Notes: a model not told the origin generated them from the sequence alone. Counted from the first letter of the stretch, positions 9,490-17,053 are shown. The stretch is DNA of 64,000 nt from Butyrivibrio sp. LC3010 (GCF_000424385.1 NZ_AUJU01000001.1:124001-188000), one strand, 5' to 3'. Numbers and translations: made by a program.

Positions 9490-9544
9490 AAGGGGCTGTC
9501 GCACTAAGCATGATTTAATCATCTAAAGCGACAGCCCCTTTTTA
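9490..9544 (+). terminator. Strong terminator-like hairpin sharing its left arm with 8117-8133
   Basis: The 13-bp arms AAGGGGCTGTCGC and GCGACAGCCCCTT enclose a second perfect inner stem (ATGATT / AATCAT) and end in five T residues. It lies downstream of the minus-strand tRNA-Pro and near the start of the CPBP gene, so it could end antisense or readthrough transcription. The left arm plus four bases is identical to a sequence bordering the GGDEF remnant. Confidence 0.7.
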
Positions 9545-9548
9545 TTAG

Positions 9549-9622
9549 TCGAAGTGACAGGATTTGAACCTGCGACCTCTGCGTCCCGAACGCAGCGCTC
9601 TACCAAACTGAGCCACACTTCG
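9549..9622 (-). tRNA. tRNA-Pro (anticodon CGG)
   Basis: The reverse strand folds into a standard 74-nt cloverleaf. The 7-bp acceptor stem is CGAAGTG / CACTTCG with discriminator A. The D arm is GCTC...GAGC. The anticodon stem CTGCG / CGCAG holds loop TTCGGGA, giving anticodon CGG (proline, CCG). The T arm has the TTCAAAT loop. CCA is not encoded. It stands alone, without neighbouring tRNAs or a visible integrase. Confidence 0.96.
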
Positions 9623-9715
9623 ATATATATAAGCAAAGGATACGATATGACCTTTGCAGCAAAAAATATGATACAATGAAAATGGTTTATTTGTCAATAG
9701 CTTAAAGGCAGGGGT

Positions 9716-10411
9716 ATGAAAATGCAGTTAAAAAGATTTATTGCAGGTGGCAGAGAATGTGCTTCAAATGAAGTAAGTGAGCCTGAATGCGTTGTTATTC
9801 AGCTACATGGCGAGCTGGAAATGAATTCTATAAATAAGGAAATTGAGAATATCGAAGTGGATTCAGAGCGCAAAGTGCTCTATGTTTTCTGTAAAATAGA
9901 GGATTGGGATAAAGAACTGGCACCATGGAGTGCACCACCGGTTTTTGGAAATGTACCATTTGGAGCAGGAGCAAAGGATACGCTTGAGTTTATAGAGAAT
10001 GAGCTGCTACCGGCAATTAATGCGGAGTACAAAATAGCACCGGAGTGCCCTAAGATACTGGTAGGATATTCTCTTGCGGGACTATTTTCCCTATGGAGCG
10101 CATATCAGAATGATTTGTTTGATGCAGTAGCGGCTGTTTCTCCATCAGTCTGGTTCCCTGATTGGATTGAATATGCGAAAGCCAATCAGCCTAAAACAAA
10201 AAATATTTATCTTAGCCTTGGGGATAAAGAGGATAAGACGAGAAATAAAGTAATGAAGAACGTTGGCAACTGCATACTCATGCAAAAAGAGATATTTGAT
10301 CAGCAAAATGATATGTCAAGCACATTCGAATGGAATGAAGGTAATCATTTTAATAACGAAGAATTAAGATGTGCAAAAGGAATAAACTGGTGTCTTAAAA
10401 ATGTTCTATAA
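9716..10411 (+). CDS. Alpha/beta-hydrolase, putative esterase family
   Basis: This 231-residue protein has the alpha/beta-hydrolase nucleophile elbow GYSLAG (Ser near residue 120), the following helix LFSLWSAYQ, the AAVSPSVWFPDW strand typical of the esterase D/IroE-type putative esterases, and the likely catalytic His in GNHFNNEE close to the C-terminus. There is no signal peptide, so it should be cytoplasmic. The substrate is unknown; related enzymes remove acyl groups from sugars or small molecules. It is probably transcribed alone, 100 bases before the rRNA methyltransferase gene. Confidence 0.78.
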   Translation: MKMQLKRFIAGGRECASNEVSEPECVVIQLHGELEMNSINKEIENIEVDSERKVLYVFCKIEDWDKELAPWSAPPVFGNVPFGAGAKDTLEFIENELLPAINAEYKIAPECPKILVGYSLAGLFSLWSAYQNDLFDAVAAVSPSVWFPDWIEYAKANQPKTKNIYLSLGDKEDKTRNKVMKNVGNCILMQKEIFDQQNDMSSTFEWNEGNHFNNEELRCAKGINWCLKNVL

Positions 10412-10512
10412 ATGAGATACAATTAACGGACAAATTCGATGTTGGCGTTTTGATAGCCTGATAAGGACTATTGGCTGATGCGATAGATAAATAATAAAAG
10501 TGAGAGAAAAAT

Positions 10513-11784
10513 ATGAAAGAAATAGTTATATCAGATGCTAAGGCATTTTTGAAAAAAGGTGAGGGAAGAACTATCAAAGCAGGCGGCGCCTGGGTTTTTG
10601 ATAATGAGATAAACAGAGTTGAAGGTGATTTTGAGAATGGGGATATCATTGAAGTCCTTGATCATGATGGATATTTTATGGGGTATGGATTTATAAATAC
10701 TCATTCCAAGATCAGAGTCAGAATGATGTCCAGACGTAAAGAGAATCCTGTAAACGAAGAGCTTATTGAGAAAAGAGTAAGAAACGCATGGGAATACAGA
10801 AAAGCTGTCATGAATCCCAGCGTCTATGGTTTTGAGGTTAAAGATAATGCGGAAAGCGAAGCTCTTAAAAAGCTTTCATGCAGACTCATATTTGGCGAGG
10901 CAGATTTTCTTCCGGGAATAACGATAGACAAGTTTTCAGATATCCTTGTAATAGAATCCCTTGCACTTGGCACGGATCGTATGAAAGGACTGATAATAGA
11001 CACATGTAAAAAGGTGCTTTTAGAGGACGGAGTTGTGATTCGCGGAGTGTTTGAGCGAAGCGATGCCAAGGTTCGTGAGCAGGAAGGCCTTGAAAGAATT
11101 AAAGGCTTTATTGGTGAACCTTTTGATACAAAGGTTCTTATAGAGGAAAATGGCGTAAAGTATTACGTGGATGTTGAAAATGGTCAGAAGACCGGATTTT
11201 TCCTTGATCAGAAAAATAATAGAAGAGCGATAGCTTCGTTATGTAAAGGTAAGAAGGTGCTTGATTGCTTCACACATACCGGCTCCTTCGGACTTAATTG
11301 TGCAAAGGCAGGAGCTAGCTCGGTACTTGCAGTTGATGCATCGGATCTTGGTTGTGCTCAGGCTGAGGAAAATGCAAAACTGAATGGCCTGGAGGATATT
11401 ATCAAATTCAAATGTGCTGATGTATTCGATCTTTTGCCTGAACTTGAAAAGCAGGGCGAGAAATATGATGTAGTGATCCTTGATCCCCCTGCATTTACAA
11501 AATCCAGGGCTTCTATAAAGAAGGCGGTCACAGGATATCGTGAGATAAATATCAGAGGAATGAAGCTGGTGAAAAACGGAGGTCTCCTTGCAACATGTTC
11601 CTGCTCACATTTCATGGATGAGGAACTGTTTGCAAAAACAATCAAGGAGGCAGCCCGCAGCGCACATAAGCAGCTTAGACAGATCGAATTCAGGCAGCAG
11701 GCAGCTGATCATCCGATACTCTGGTCAAACGACGCTTCCTACTATTTGAAGTTCTACATTTTCCAGGTATGTGACGAGATGTGA
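10513..11784 (+). CDS. RlmI-like class I rRNA (cytosine-C5) methyltransferase
   Basis: This 423-residue protein has the RlmI/YwbD layout: an N-terminal PUA domain (about 1-85, with AGGAWVFDNEI), a central domain with the GQKTGFFLDQ motif, and a Rossmann SAM-binding domain starting at DCFTHTGSFGLNCAKAGA. Motif IV DPPAF lies near residue 324, and CSCSH near 363 could supply the catalytic cysteine of m5C enzymes. E. coli RlmI modifies C1962 of 23S rRNA; the exact position here is inferred. The start has GAGAGAAAAAT upstream. The following 246 bases hold no gene. Confidence 0.88.
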   Translation: MKEIVISDAKAFLKKGEGRTIKAGGAWVFDNEINRVEGDFENGDIIEVLDHDGYFMGYGFINTHSKIRVRMMSRRKENPVNEELIEKRVRNAWEYRKAVMNPSVYGFEVKDNAESEALKKLSCRLIFGEADFLPGITIDKFSDILVIESLALGTDRMKGLIIDTCKKVLLEDGVVIRGVFERSDAKVREQEGLERIKGFIGEPFDTKVLIEENGVKYYVDVENGQKTGFFLDQKNNRRAIASLCKGKKVLDCFTHTGSFGLNCAKAGASSVLAVDASDLGCAQAEENAKLNGLEDIIKFKCADVFDLLPELEKQGEKYDVVILDPPAFTKSRASIKKAVTGYREINIRGMKLVKNGGLLATCSCSHFMDEELFAKTIKEAARSAHKQLRQIEFRQQAADHPILWSNDASYYLKFYIFQVCDEM

Positions 11785-11823
11785 CAACCTGAAAATCCCA
11801 TGAAAGCTGATGTTAATTAAAAA

Positions 11824-11862
11824 CAGCCACTCTTTACTGCGATATGCAATAAGGAGTGGCTG
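11824..11862 (+). terminator. Hairpin after the methyltransferase gene
   Basis: A perfect 9-bp stem CAGCCACTC / GAGTGGCTG with a 21-base loop lies 40 bases after the stop. There is no proper T-tract, so termination is only probable. Confidence 0.5.
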
Positions 11863-11888
11863 ATTGCTTGAGCAGAATACTTAGCCAG

Positions 11889-11969
11889 GCTCTACACAAT
11901 CTTGGTGCGAGCCATATAAGTCCACTTAGAGTGGCATAGCCGATCTCAGTGGAACCTGCTTAGTAGAGC
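11889..11969. ncRNA. Candidate structured element of unknown function
   Basis: An outer stem GCTCTAC / GTAGAGC encloses the hairpin CCACT-tag-AGTGG and a possible GGT / ACC helix, giving a branched fold of about 81 nt between two convergent genes. It does not match a riboswitch or tRNA that I recognise, and I see no clear promoter. It could be a structured RNA, a decayed repeat, or chance. Confidence 0.3.
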
Positions 11970-12030
11970 AAACTGATAGAATTTGATTCATATAACTCGG
12001 AATTAGTCTCTTTTCAGTCTGCCGTGTGCC

Positions 12031-12423
12031 TTAGAATTTTACAACCTTGGGTTCATCAGTGAATGATGAGAAAGTAGCAGTAGCGTTCTTGAAGTAAAGA
12101 ACCTCTGTGTTATCATCTTCTGCTGAATACATGCCCTGAAGTGAAGGATATGCATCTAACATGTGCTTCTTAGCTTCTACTCTGTCATCGCGAACAAGCT
12201 CACCGGCAACACGTACCCACTTGCCTTCTGCAAAGCCGCAGATTTCTACCTTGGGGTTAGCCTGGATCTGCTTGGAAACCTCTTTAACTTTTCCGGTCTG
12301 AATATAAAGCTTATCTTCAAAAATATCGACAGTACCAAAAGGACGAACTCTTGGCTGATCACCTTCAACTGTTGCGAGATAATAGGTATTACACTTCTTT
12401 AAAAACTCGTATACTTCCTGCAT
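12031..12423 (-). CDS. Pyridoxamine 5'-phosphate oxidase-fold flavoprotein
   Basis: This 130-residue single-domain protein has the split-barrel PNPOx fold: the N-terminal helix, YYLATVEGDQPRVRPFG (first strands and flavin contact), IFEDKLYIQTGKVKEVSKQIQANPKVEICGF and WVRVAGELV. It is at the small end of the family, close to the general-stress and F420/FMN/heme-binding branch. It is unlikely to be the vitamin B6 biosynthetic PdxH. The start has an excellent AAAGGAGG ribosome binding site, and a strong promoter lies upstream on the same strand, back-to-back with the nudC promoter. Substrate unknown. Confidence 0.85.
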   Translation of the reverse strand: MQEVYEFLKKCNTYYLATVEGDQPRVRPFGTVDIFEDKLYIQTGKVKEVSKQIQANPKVEICGFAEGKWVRVAGELVRDDRVEAKKHMLDAYPSLQGMYSAEDDNTEVLYFKNATATFSSFTDEPKVVKF

Positions 12424-12459
12424 TTTATGCCTCCTTTAGATTTAGATTGTATAAAATGT

Positions 12460-12488
12460 ATTATAAGACTACAAATACTAAAAGGCAA
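12460..12488 (-). promoter_or_regulatory. SigmaA-type promoter of the PNPOx-fold gene
   Basis: On the minus strand there is a perfect -10 TATAAT, a 17-bp spacer and a -35 TTGCCT. The transcript would start about 30 bases ahead of the start codon. Confidence 0.75.
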
Positions 12489-12531
12489 TAAATCAAAAGT
12501 CATAAAAGTTATATAAATTGAAAACAATCTA

Positions 12532-12559
12532 TTGCTGGCATGGACTATTACTGTATAAT
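12532..12559 (+). promoter_or_regulatory. Promoter of nudC that places transcription at the start codon
   Basis: A -35 TTGCTG, a 16-bp spacer and a perfect -10 TATAAT (12554-12559) predict transcription initiation about seven bases downstream. That is at or beside the ATG at 12566, which has no ribosome binding site. Confidence 0.65.
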
Positions 12560-12565
12560 CAAAAT

Positions 12566-13432
12566 ATGATACAGGATATAACACCGAAAATTTATAATAA
12601 TGAATATAAGAATAAGCATCCAAAGCCCGGAGATTACTTGTTATCTTTCAGGGGCAGGGAGCTTTTGTGCGCTTTTGGAGAGTATGAAAAAGTAAAATTC
12701 CCTAAGGTAGAAGAGCTGGGAACCGAATCTGATAAATTGATATATCTCTTTTCCATCGATGATATCGGCTTCTTTATGCCGAAAAATGAAAATGACATTC
12801 AAATCCCTGAAGCGCCGCAAGGCTCAGATATTGAGAAAAAATATCACTATGAAGATATACGGGTCCTGAGAAAAGCCAATCCGGGATTTCTGTGTTTTGC
12901 AGGAATGACCGCATACCATCTCCATGTCTGGTATAGTGATAACAGATTTTGCGGTAGATGTGGACATAAGACAGAAATCTATGATAAGGAGAGGGCATTA
13001 AAGTGCCCTGATTGCGGAAATATTATATATCCCAAGATCTGTCCGGCTGTAATTGTCGGTCTCACCAATGGAGAAAAAATCATGATGACCAGGTATGCCG
13101 GAAGAGCATATAAGGGAAATGCGCTCATTGCAGGCTTTTGTGAAATTGGAGAGACGGCAGAGGACACCGTAAGACGAGAGGTTTTTGAGGAGGTAGGATT
13201 AAAAGTTAAGAATATCAGGTATTTTGCAAGTCAGCCCTGGGGATTTGATTCTAATCTGCTGATGGGATTTTTCTGTGATCTTGACGGCGAGGGAAAAGTG
13301 AATATAGATGAAAATGAGCTTTCCCATGCTGAATGGGTCCATAGAGATGACATAGGAGAAGAGGCAAGGAACCTTAGTCTGACTGCAACAATGATGATGT
13401 ATTTCAAGGAACACCCGGAGCACTTTAATTAA
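12566..13432 (+). CDS. nudC: NADH pyrophosphatase (NudC-type Nudix hydrolase)
   Basis: This 288-residue NudC protein hydrolyses NAD(H) to NMN(H) and AMP and, in studied bacteria, removes NAD caps from RNA. It has the zinc ribbon (C129, C132, C147, C150), a full Nudix box at 190-212 (GFCEIGETAEDT...REVFEEVG) and the NudC-specific SQPW motif (222-225). The frame could be extended to a TTG 48 bases upstream, but that start would lie upstream of the predicted transcription start. The ATG matches the family's N-terminus. No Shine-Dalgarno sequence precedes it and the -10 box is seven bases away, so the mRNA is probably leaderless. Confidence 0.88.
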   Translation: MIQDITPKIYNNEYKNKHPKPGDYLLSFRGRELLCAFGEYEKVKFPKVEELGTESDKLIYLFSIDDIGFFMPKNENDIQIPEAPQGSDIEKKYHYEDIRVLRKANPGFLCFAGMTAYHLHVWYSDNRFCGRCGHKTEIYDKERALKCPDCGNIIYPKICPAVIVGLTNGEKIMMTRYAGRAYKGNALIAGFCEIGETAEDTVRREVFEEVGLKVKNIRYFASQPWGFDSNLLMGFFCDLDGEGKVNIDENELSHAEWVHRDDIGEEARNLSLTATMMMYFKEHPEHFN

Positions 13433-13473
13433 GCAGATTTTTTGCAAAACATACTTGCAAAGAGAGGGGCTAT

Positions 13474-13947
13474 ATGGACGAGAAGATGAGAATAATCGGA
13501 AGACAGATGGGAATAAGAATGGGAATTCTTATGAGCTTTTTTATGGCAATCATCGGCCCGTTGTCAGCGGGACATCTGACAATTCCGGGTTTCATATCCG
13601 GCTTTATAATAAGCTCGATAATCAGCATTATCATCGGACTTATTATTCCGGTGGGGAAAGTAACCGGAGCTGTCTGTAAAAAGCTGAAACTTGAAAGAGG
13701 TAAGCTGCTGACAAGGATAGTGGAGAGCCTGATTTCCGATATCATTTATACTCCGGTCATGACCCTTGCCATGGTGGCGTTTGCCTACAATATGGCTATG
13801 AGACAAAGCGGAGGAATGGCGCAGATCTCATTTTTGCCCATGTTTTTGCATTCATGTATCATTTGCTTTGTGGTTGCCTTTTTCCTGATACTCATTTTCC
13901 AACCTCTGTTTATGAAGATGCTTATGAAGAAAAATGGGCTGGAATAA
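13474..13947 (+). CDS. DUF2798-like integral membrane protein
   Basis: This 157-residue protein has four hydrophobic segments (about 15-30, 37-60, 90-108, 118-145). The first and third are followed by polar turns, which suggests two tandem helical hairpins as in DUF2798 proteins. GRQMGIRMGILMSFFMA and YTPVMTLAMVAFAYNMAM are the clearest repeated patterns. Function unknown. It starts 41 bases after nudC with AGAGAGGGGC upstream and is probably cotranscribed with it. Confidence 0.6.
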   Translation: MDEKMRIIGRQMGIRMGILMSFFMAIIGPLSAGHLTIPGFISGFIISSIISIIIGLIIPVGKVTGAVCKKLKLERGKLLTRIVESLISDIIYTPVMTLAMVAFAYNMAMRQSGGMAQISFLPMFLHSCIICFVVAFFLILIFQPLFMKMLMKKNGLE

Positions 13948-14020
13948 ATTGTCTGATTTTCAAGATGATAAAAAATATTACATAAATATTTCGCAAAATT
14001 ACGAAAACGATAAAAAAGTA

Positions 14021-14048
14021 TTGATTTTTGTAAAAAAATAAATATAAT
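14021..14048 (+). promoter_or_regulatory. Promoter of the candidate small RNA
   Basis: The -35 TTGATT, a 16-bp AT-rich spacer and a perfect -10 TATAAT lie 70 bases after the preceding gene and 60 bases before a strong intrinsic terminator. Confidence 0.6.
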
Positions 14049-14054
14049 TGTAAT

Positions 14055-14166
14055 ATGTAAGGGAACAATAATAGAGGATGGGTGATGACATCATTCCAAA
14101 AAAAAGATTGGTTACAGGAACTGACGATAAAATTCGTACGATTCTTGTGACCAATTTTATTTTTAT
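14055..14166 (+). ncRNA. Candidate ~110-nt small RNA or attenuated leader
   Basis: The segment between the promoter above and a strong terminator contains no ORF with a ribosome binding site. Its 3' half is a 14-bp hairpin (14107-14120 with 14142-14155) that encloses an ACGA / TCGT stem and ends in TTTTATTTTTATT. The 5' half can form a smaller GATGA / TCAT hairpin. It may be a free-standing small RNA or an attenuator for the LRV gene that starts 100 bases later. It does not match a riboswitch I know. Confidence 0.5.
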
Positions 14167-14267
14167 TGAATGATTAAGGGATGTTTTATAGATAAAGAAC
14201 AGTGGGATGCTATATAATTGAATTAATGAATGTATTTGTGCGGTTTTTCAGAAATGGTTGGTGGAAT

Positions 14268-15563
14268 ATGGAAGATAAACTTAGCATTGAATTAAAAGAA
14301 ACATACCTTTATGAATACCAATTTGCTGATTGGGAAGAACTCAATGAGGATATTCTCAAAGATGATGATACACCGTCAGAAATTCTGGATATTCTATATG
14401 AAGCTAATAAGACGGACTTAAGAGTTCTGAGGGGGATAGCAATACATCGAAAGGCTTCTCCTTCGCTTTTGAAGACGCTGGCTAATAATGAAAATGACGC
14501 GGTAAGGTGGGGCGTGGCGGAAAACTTAAGTACACCTAAGGAGGTTTTGCGTAAACTGGCAGGTGACAAAAGTGAAGTTATCCGTTACAGAGTTGCGCTT
14601 AATCCGAATACGTCGGAAGCCGTGTTCTTAATGTTTCTAACTGATGAGAGCAAAATAGTGCGAAGCGGGGTTGCGGCAAATGAAAATGCTACGGAAGAAA
14701 TGCTATCAAAACTTTCTCATGATGTGGAGAAGACTGTACGCCTTGCAGTAGCAGAAAACGGAAATACACCTTCTGAAATATTGAGCGCTCTTGCCACTGA
14801 TGATGACAGGAATGTCAGGGCAGCAGTTGTAACTAATCCAAACGTCAATGAAGAAATACTTATAAGCCTGGCATCAGACGAAAGTACGGCTGTTAGAGAA
14901 GCGGTAGCTAAGAATAAGAAGACGCCACCGGATGTATTAAAGAAGCTTATTAGAGATAATGAGATAGTTGTAAGAAACGGTGTCGCTGCAAACGAGAGTA
15001 CCCCGGTGGACCAGCTGATGGAGCTCGCAAATGACCAGAAACAGTCTATTCGTACTGCAGTAGCCGGGAATGCTAATTCATCTGAAGCAATATTAAGGTA
15101 TCTGTCAGATGATGGCGATGCATACGTGAGAAAAGCTGTTGCAAGTAACCGAAACACCCCTGAGATAGTTTTAGGAAGACTTTCAAAGGATGATGACTGG
15201 AGAGTGTGTGAAAAGGTAGCCAAGAATCCTAGCTCACCTCCCGATGTGCTATGGTTTCTTGCCGATTACAGAGATGGTTATGTACGAAAAGCTGTTGCAA
15301 GCAATAAGAACGCTCCGCCTGAAGTTCTTGTCAGACTTTCAGAGGATGATGAGTGGCTGGTTCGTGAGAATGTTGCCAAGAACGTTAATGCACCGCCGGA
15401 AGCACTTATGAAAATGAGAAATGACGAAGATCTGCGTGTAACAAGGCTGATTGTAAAGAATCCAAATATGACAACGGATGACCTGACCTGCCTTGCTGTA
15501 TCCAGAAATTTCAGACTGAGATATAAGGCATGTGTTCAACTTCTGAAACGTGCCGGGGAATAG
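14268..15563 (+). CDS. Leucine-rich repeat variant (LRV) protein
   Basis: After about 45 unique residues, this 431-residue protein consists of about 15 tandem repeats of 24 residues. The consensus is LxxLaxDxdxxVRxaVAxNxxTPxevL, which fits LRV/HEAT-like alpha-solenoid repeats. It has no signal peptide or membrane segment and is acidic, so it is probably a cytoplasmic protein-binding scaffold. The partner is unknown. LRV proteins were first noted near nitrogen-fixation genes, but nothing here suggests that role. I chose the ATG at the start of the conserved region; earlier in-frame starts at 14202 and 14226 lack good ribosome binding sites, as this one does, so the start is uncertain. It directly precedes the pilus locus. 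Confidence 0.75.
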   Translation: MEDKLSIELKETYLYEYQFADWEELNEDILKDDDTPSEILDILYEANKTDLRVLRGIAIHRKASPSLLKTLANNENDAVRWGVAENLSTPKEVLRKLAGDKSEVIRYRVALNPNTSEAVFLMFLTDESKIVRSGVAANENATEEMLSKLSHDVEKTVRLAVAENGNTPSEILSALATDDDRNVRAAVVTNPNVNEEILISLASDESTAVREAVAKNKKTPPDVLKKLIRDNEIVVRNGVAANESTPVDQLMELANDQKQSIRTAVAGNANSSEAILRYLSDDGDAYVRKAVASNRNTPEIVLGRLSKDDDWRVCEKVAKNPSSPPDVLWFLADYRDGYVRKAVASNKNAPPEVLVRLSEDDEWLVRENVAKNVNAPPEALMKMRNDEDLRVTRLIVKNPNMTTDDLTCLAVSRNFRLRYKACVQLLKRAGE

Positions 15564-15830
15564 AGCTCTTGTAAAATTTATAAATTTTTTACATTTTGTA
15601 ATAATATTTCATTCCGTTTACACCATATGGAAGATGTTGTGGGAGGAAGTTTTCAGATAACAAGGTATAGTATCGGTTAAAGGATGCGAATTGTATAAAA
15701 ATATAATAAATTTATACTATTTTTAGAATAATTCACTTAAGTATTCTTGCAATTATCCGATATAAGATATAGCATAAGACTATAAACATTATTTCATAGT
15801 TGGTTTTCAAGTTAGAAAAGGAGAAATGAA
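15564..15830. other. AT-rich upstream region of the major pilin gene
   Basis: This 267-base region holds no ORF. A GTATAAA / TTTATAC inverted repeat lies at about 15692-15715, and a TTGCAA at 15747 gives only a weak promoter match. A long 5' untranslated region for pilA is possible. I do not see a c-di-GMP riboswitch core. Confidence 0.4.
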
Positions 15831-16271
15831 ATGATTAAGAAAATGAGGGCGAAATTAAATGAAAAGAAGGGCTTCACACTTGCTGAACTCCTTATTGTAG
15901 TTGCGATCATAGCAGTACTGGTTGCTATTGCTATTCCGATATTTACAGCACAGTTAGAGAAGGCTAGAGAAGCTACAGATGCCGCAAATATTCGTGCTGC
16001 ATACGCTGAGGTAGTAGCAGAAGCATTAACACAGACAACATCTGCGTCAGTTACGCGTACTGTGACACTTCAGCAGAAGCAGGATAATTGGCAGACATCT
16101 CCGGCTCCAAATCTTGCTGGTGGTGGACAAATATCTGGCGGAAGTCATGTTGATGCTTCTACAGAAGGCACACCAAAAGCAAGTGGAAGCTGCACAGTAA
16201 CTTATACACCAGGTTCAGGGACAGGAACACCTGCAACTGCAGACACAGTTAAAATAGCGTTTAGCAACTAA
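15831..16271 (+). CDS. pilA: Major type IV pilin-like protein
   Basis: This 146-residue prepilin has a short basic leader and a perfect type III cleavage site, KKG14|F15TLAE19, with the +5 glutamate. A continuous hydrophobic helix (LLIVVAIIAVLVAIAIPIF) with the helix-kinking proline follows, then the amphipathic half (LEKAREATDAANIRAAYAEV). The globular part is small and rich in Thr/Ser/Gly, with one cysteine. An AAAGGAG ribosome binding site and a terminator directly after the stop show it is its own unit, as expected for an abundant subunit. It should be cleaved by the PilD encoded in the downstream operon and polymerised by PilB/PilC. Confidence 0.93.
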   Translation: MIKKMRAKLNEKKGFTLAELLIVVAIIAVLVAIAIPIFTAQLEKAREATDAANIRAAYAEVVAEALTQTTSASVTRTVTLQQKQDNWQTSPAPNLAGGGQISGGSHVDASTEGTPKASGSCTVTYTPGSGTGTPATADTVKIAFSN

Positions 16272-16334
16272 AAAGGTATGTTGATCATAATAAAATCAGT
16301 TATTTCGCGATATTTAGAATCGTGATATAAAGGA

Positions 16335-16373
16335 AAAGGGACTGATACACGTGAAGGTGTTCAGTCTCTTTAA
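16335..16373 (+). terminator. Rho-independent terminator of pilA
   Basis: An 11-bp stem (AAAGGGACTGA / TCAGTCTCTTT, one G-T pair) extends into ACAC / GTGT around a 6-base loop and is followed by an AT-rich stretch. It separates pilA from the pilus assembly operon. Confidence 0.85.
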
Positions 16374-16510
16374 ATTAATCAACGTAGTAATCATCTTTTT
16401 GCATTATTAGAGAATATATTGACCTAAAGTGGTGTTCATAAGAATGGAACTTAACAACTTCACTGATGCACCATTTTCTAATTAATATCTTTTTCAAATT
16501 CGACAAATCC

Positions 16511-16805
16511 AAACTGTGAAATAGGACCTTTCTGAAATATGCAGCGCAAATCTAGCAATATGATCTGCGAAATAGGAACTTTTAGATATGCGCAGCTCAA
16601 GTCCAGGAGTATAAGCTGCGAAGTAGAGGCTTTTGAAATACGCAGCACAAGTTCGGTAATGTGAGCTGCAAAATAGAGGCTTTTCGATATGCGCAGCACA
16701 AGTCCAACAATAAGAGCTGTGGAATAGAGATTTTTGAAATGCGCAGCACAAATCCAGCAATATGAGCTGCGAAATTACAACTTTCTGAAATACGCAGCCC
16801 ACTAT
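16511..16805. repeat. Tandem array of six ~51-bp units (array 1)
   Basis: Six units of 50-51 bp start at 16511, 16562, 16613, 16663, 16714 and 16764. Each begins with a variant of GAGCTGCGAAATAG and has GCGCAGCACAA near its middle, so GCTGCG and CGCAGC can pair within or between units. Units differ from one another at several positions, so the array is old. The same unit, in a fresher form, recurs at 49454-49707. Confidence 0.92.
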
Positions 16806-16871
16806 GCAACCGCAGTATAGCACATTTGTGCCTGCGTATAAGGTGTATGTAATTTGAAAATGGAATACAAG

Positions 16872-17015
16872 GTTACTGTTCAGACAGCTCTGCGCACTTG
16901 CTGCGCTGAGCGTGAGAATGTTCTACGTCTTGAATATAAGATTTGCCCCTTTGCCGAAGGCAACTGGAATGGGCAAATCCAGTTGCTGTGAGCACCGTAA
17001 GGTGTGAACAGTAAC
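16872..17015. ncRNA. Highly structured ~144-bp element (ncRNA or MITE-like)
   Basis: A perfect 11-bp closing stem (GTTACTGTTCA / TGAACAGTAAC) encloses three further hairpins. The first is GCTC-T-GCGCA / TGCGC-T-GAGC with a 5-base loop. The second is GATTTGCCC / GGGCAAATC with an inner TTGCC-gaa-GGCAA. The third is CACC / GGTG capped by the GNRA-type loop GTAA. CAACTGG / CCAGTTG offers an alternative pairing. There is no coding potential. It lies between the repeat array and the promoter of the pilus assembly operon. The perfect terminal inverted repeat also fits a small interspersed element. Confidence 0.6.
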
Positions 17016-17053
17016 AATACAAGCTTTAATTCTCAATTCAATTAGCTGCGTGA

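Noticed and set aside
11941..11970. T-box riboswitch
   Set aside because: Only a TGGAACC-like core is present. There is no stem I, specifier loop or downstream gene, and the region lies between convergent genes.
15564..15830. c-di-GMP riboswitch upstream of pilA
   Set aside because: The pilus context made this attractive, but the conserved GEMM core is not present in the leader.
16511..16805. CRISPR array
   Set aside because: Units are contiguous with no unique spacers, the units diverge, and no cas genes are in the window.
16494..16823. Open minus-strand frames over the ~51-bp array (109, 73 and 70 codons)
   Set aside because: The period of about 51 bp keeps a frame open by itself. There is no ribosome binding site, several frames are open at once, and the translation is a 17-residue periodic Cys/Leu/Phe-rich artefact.
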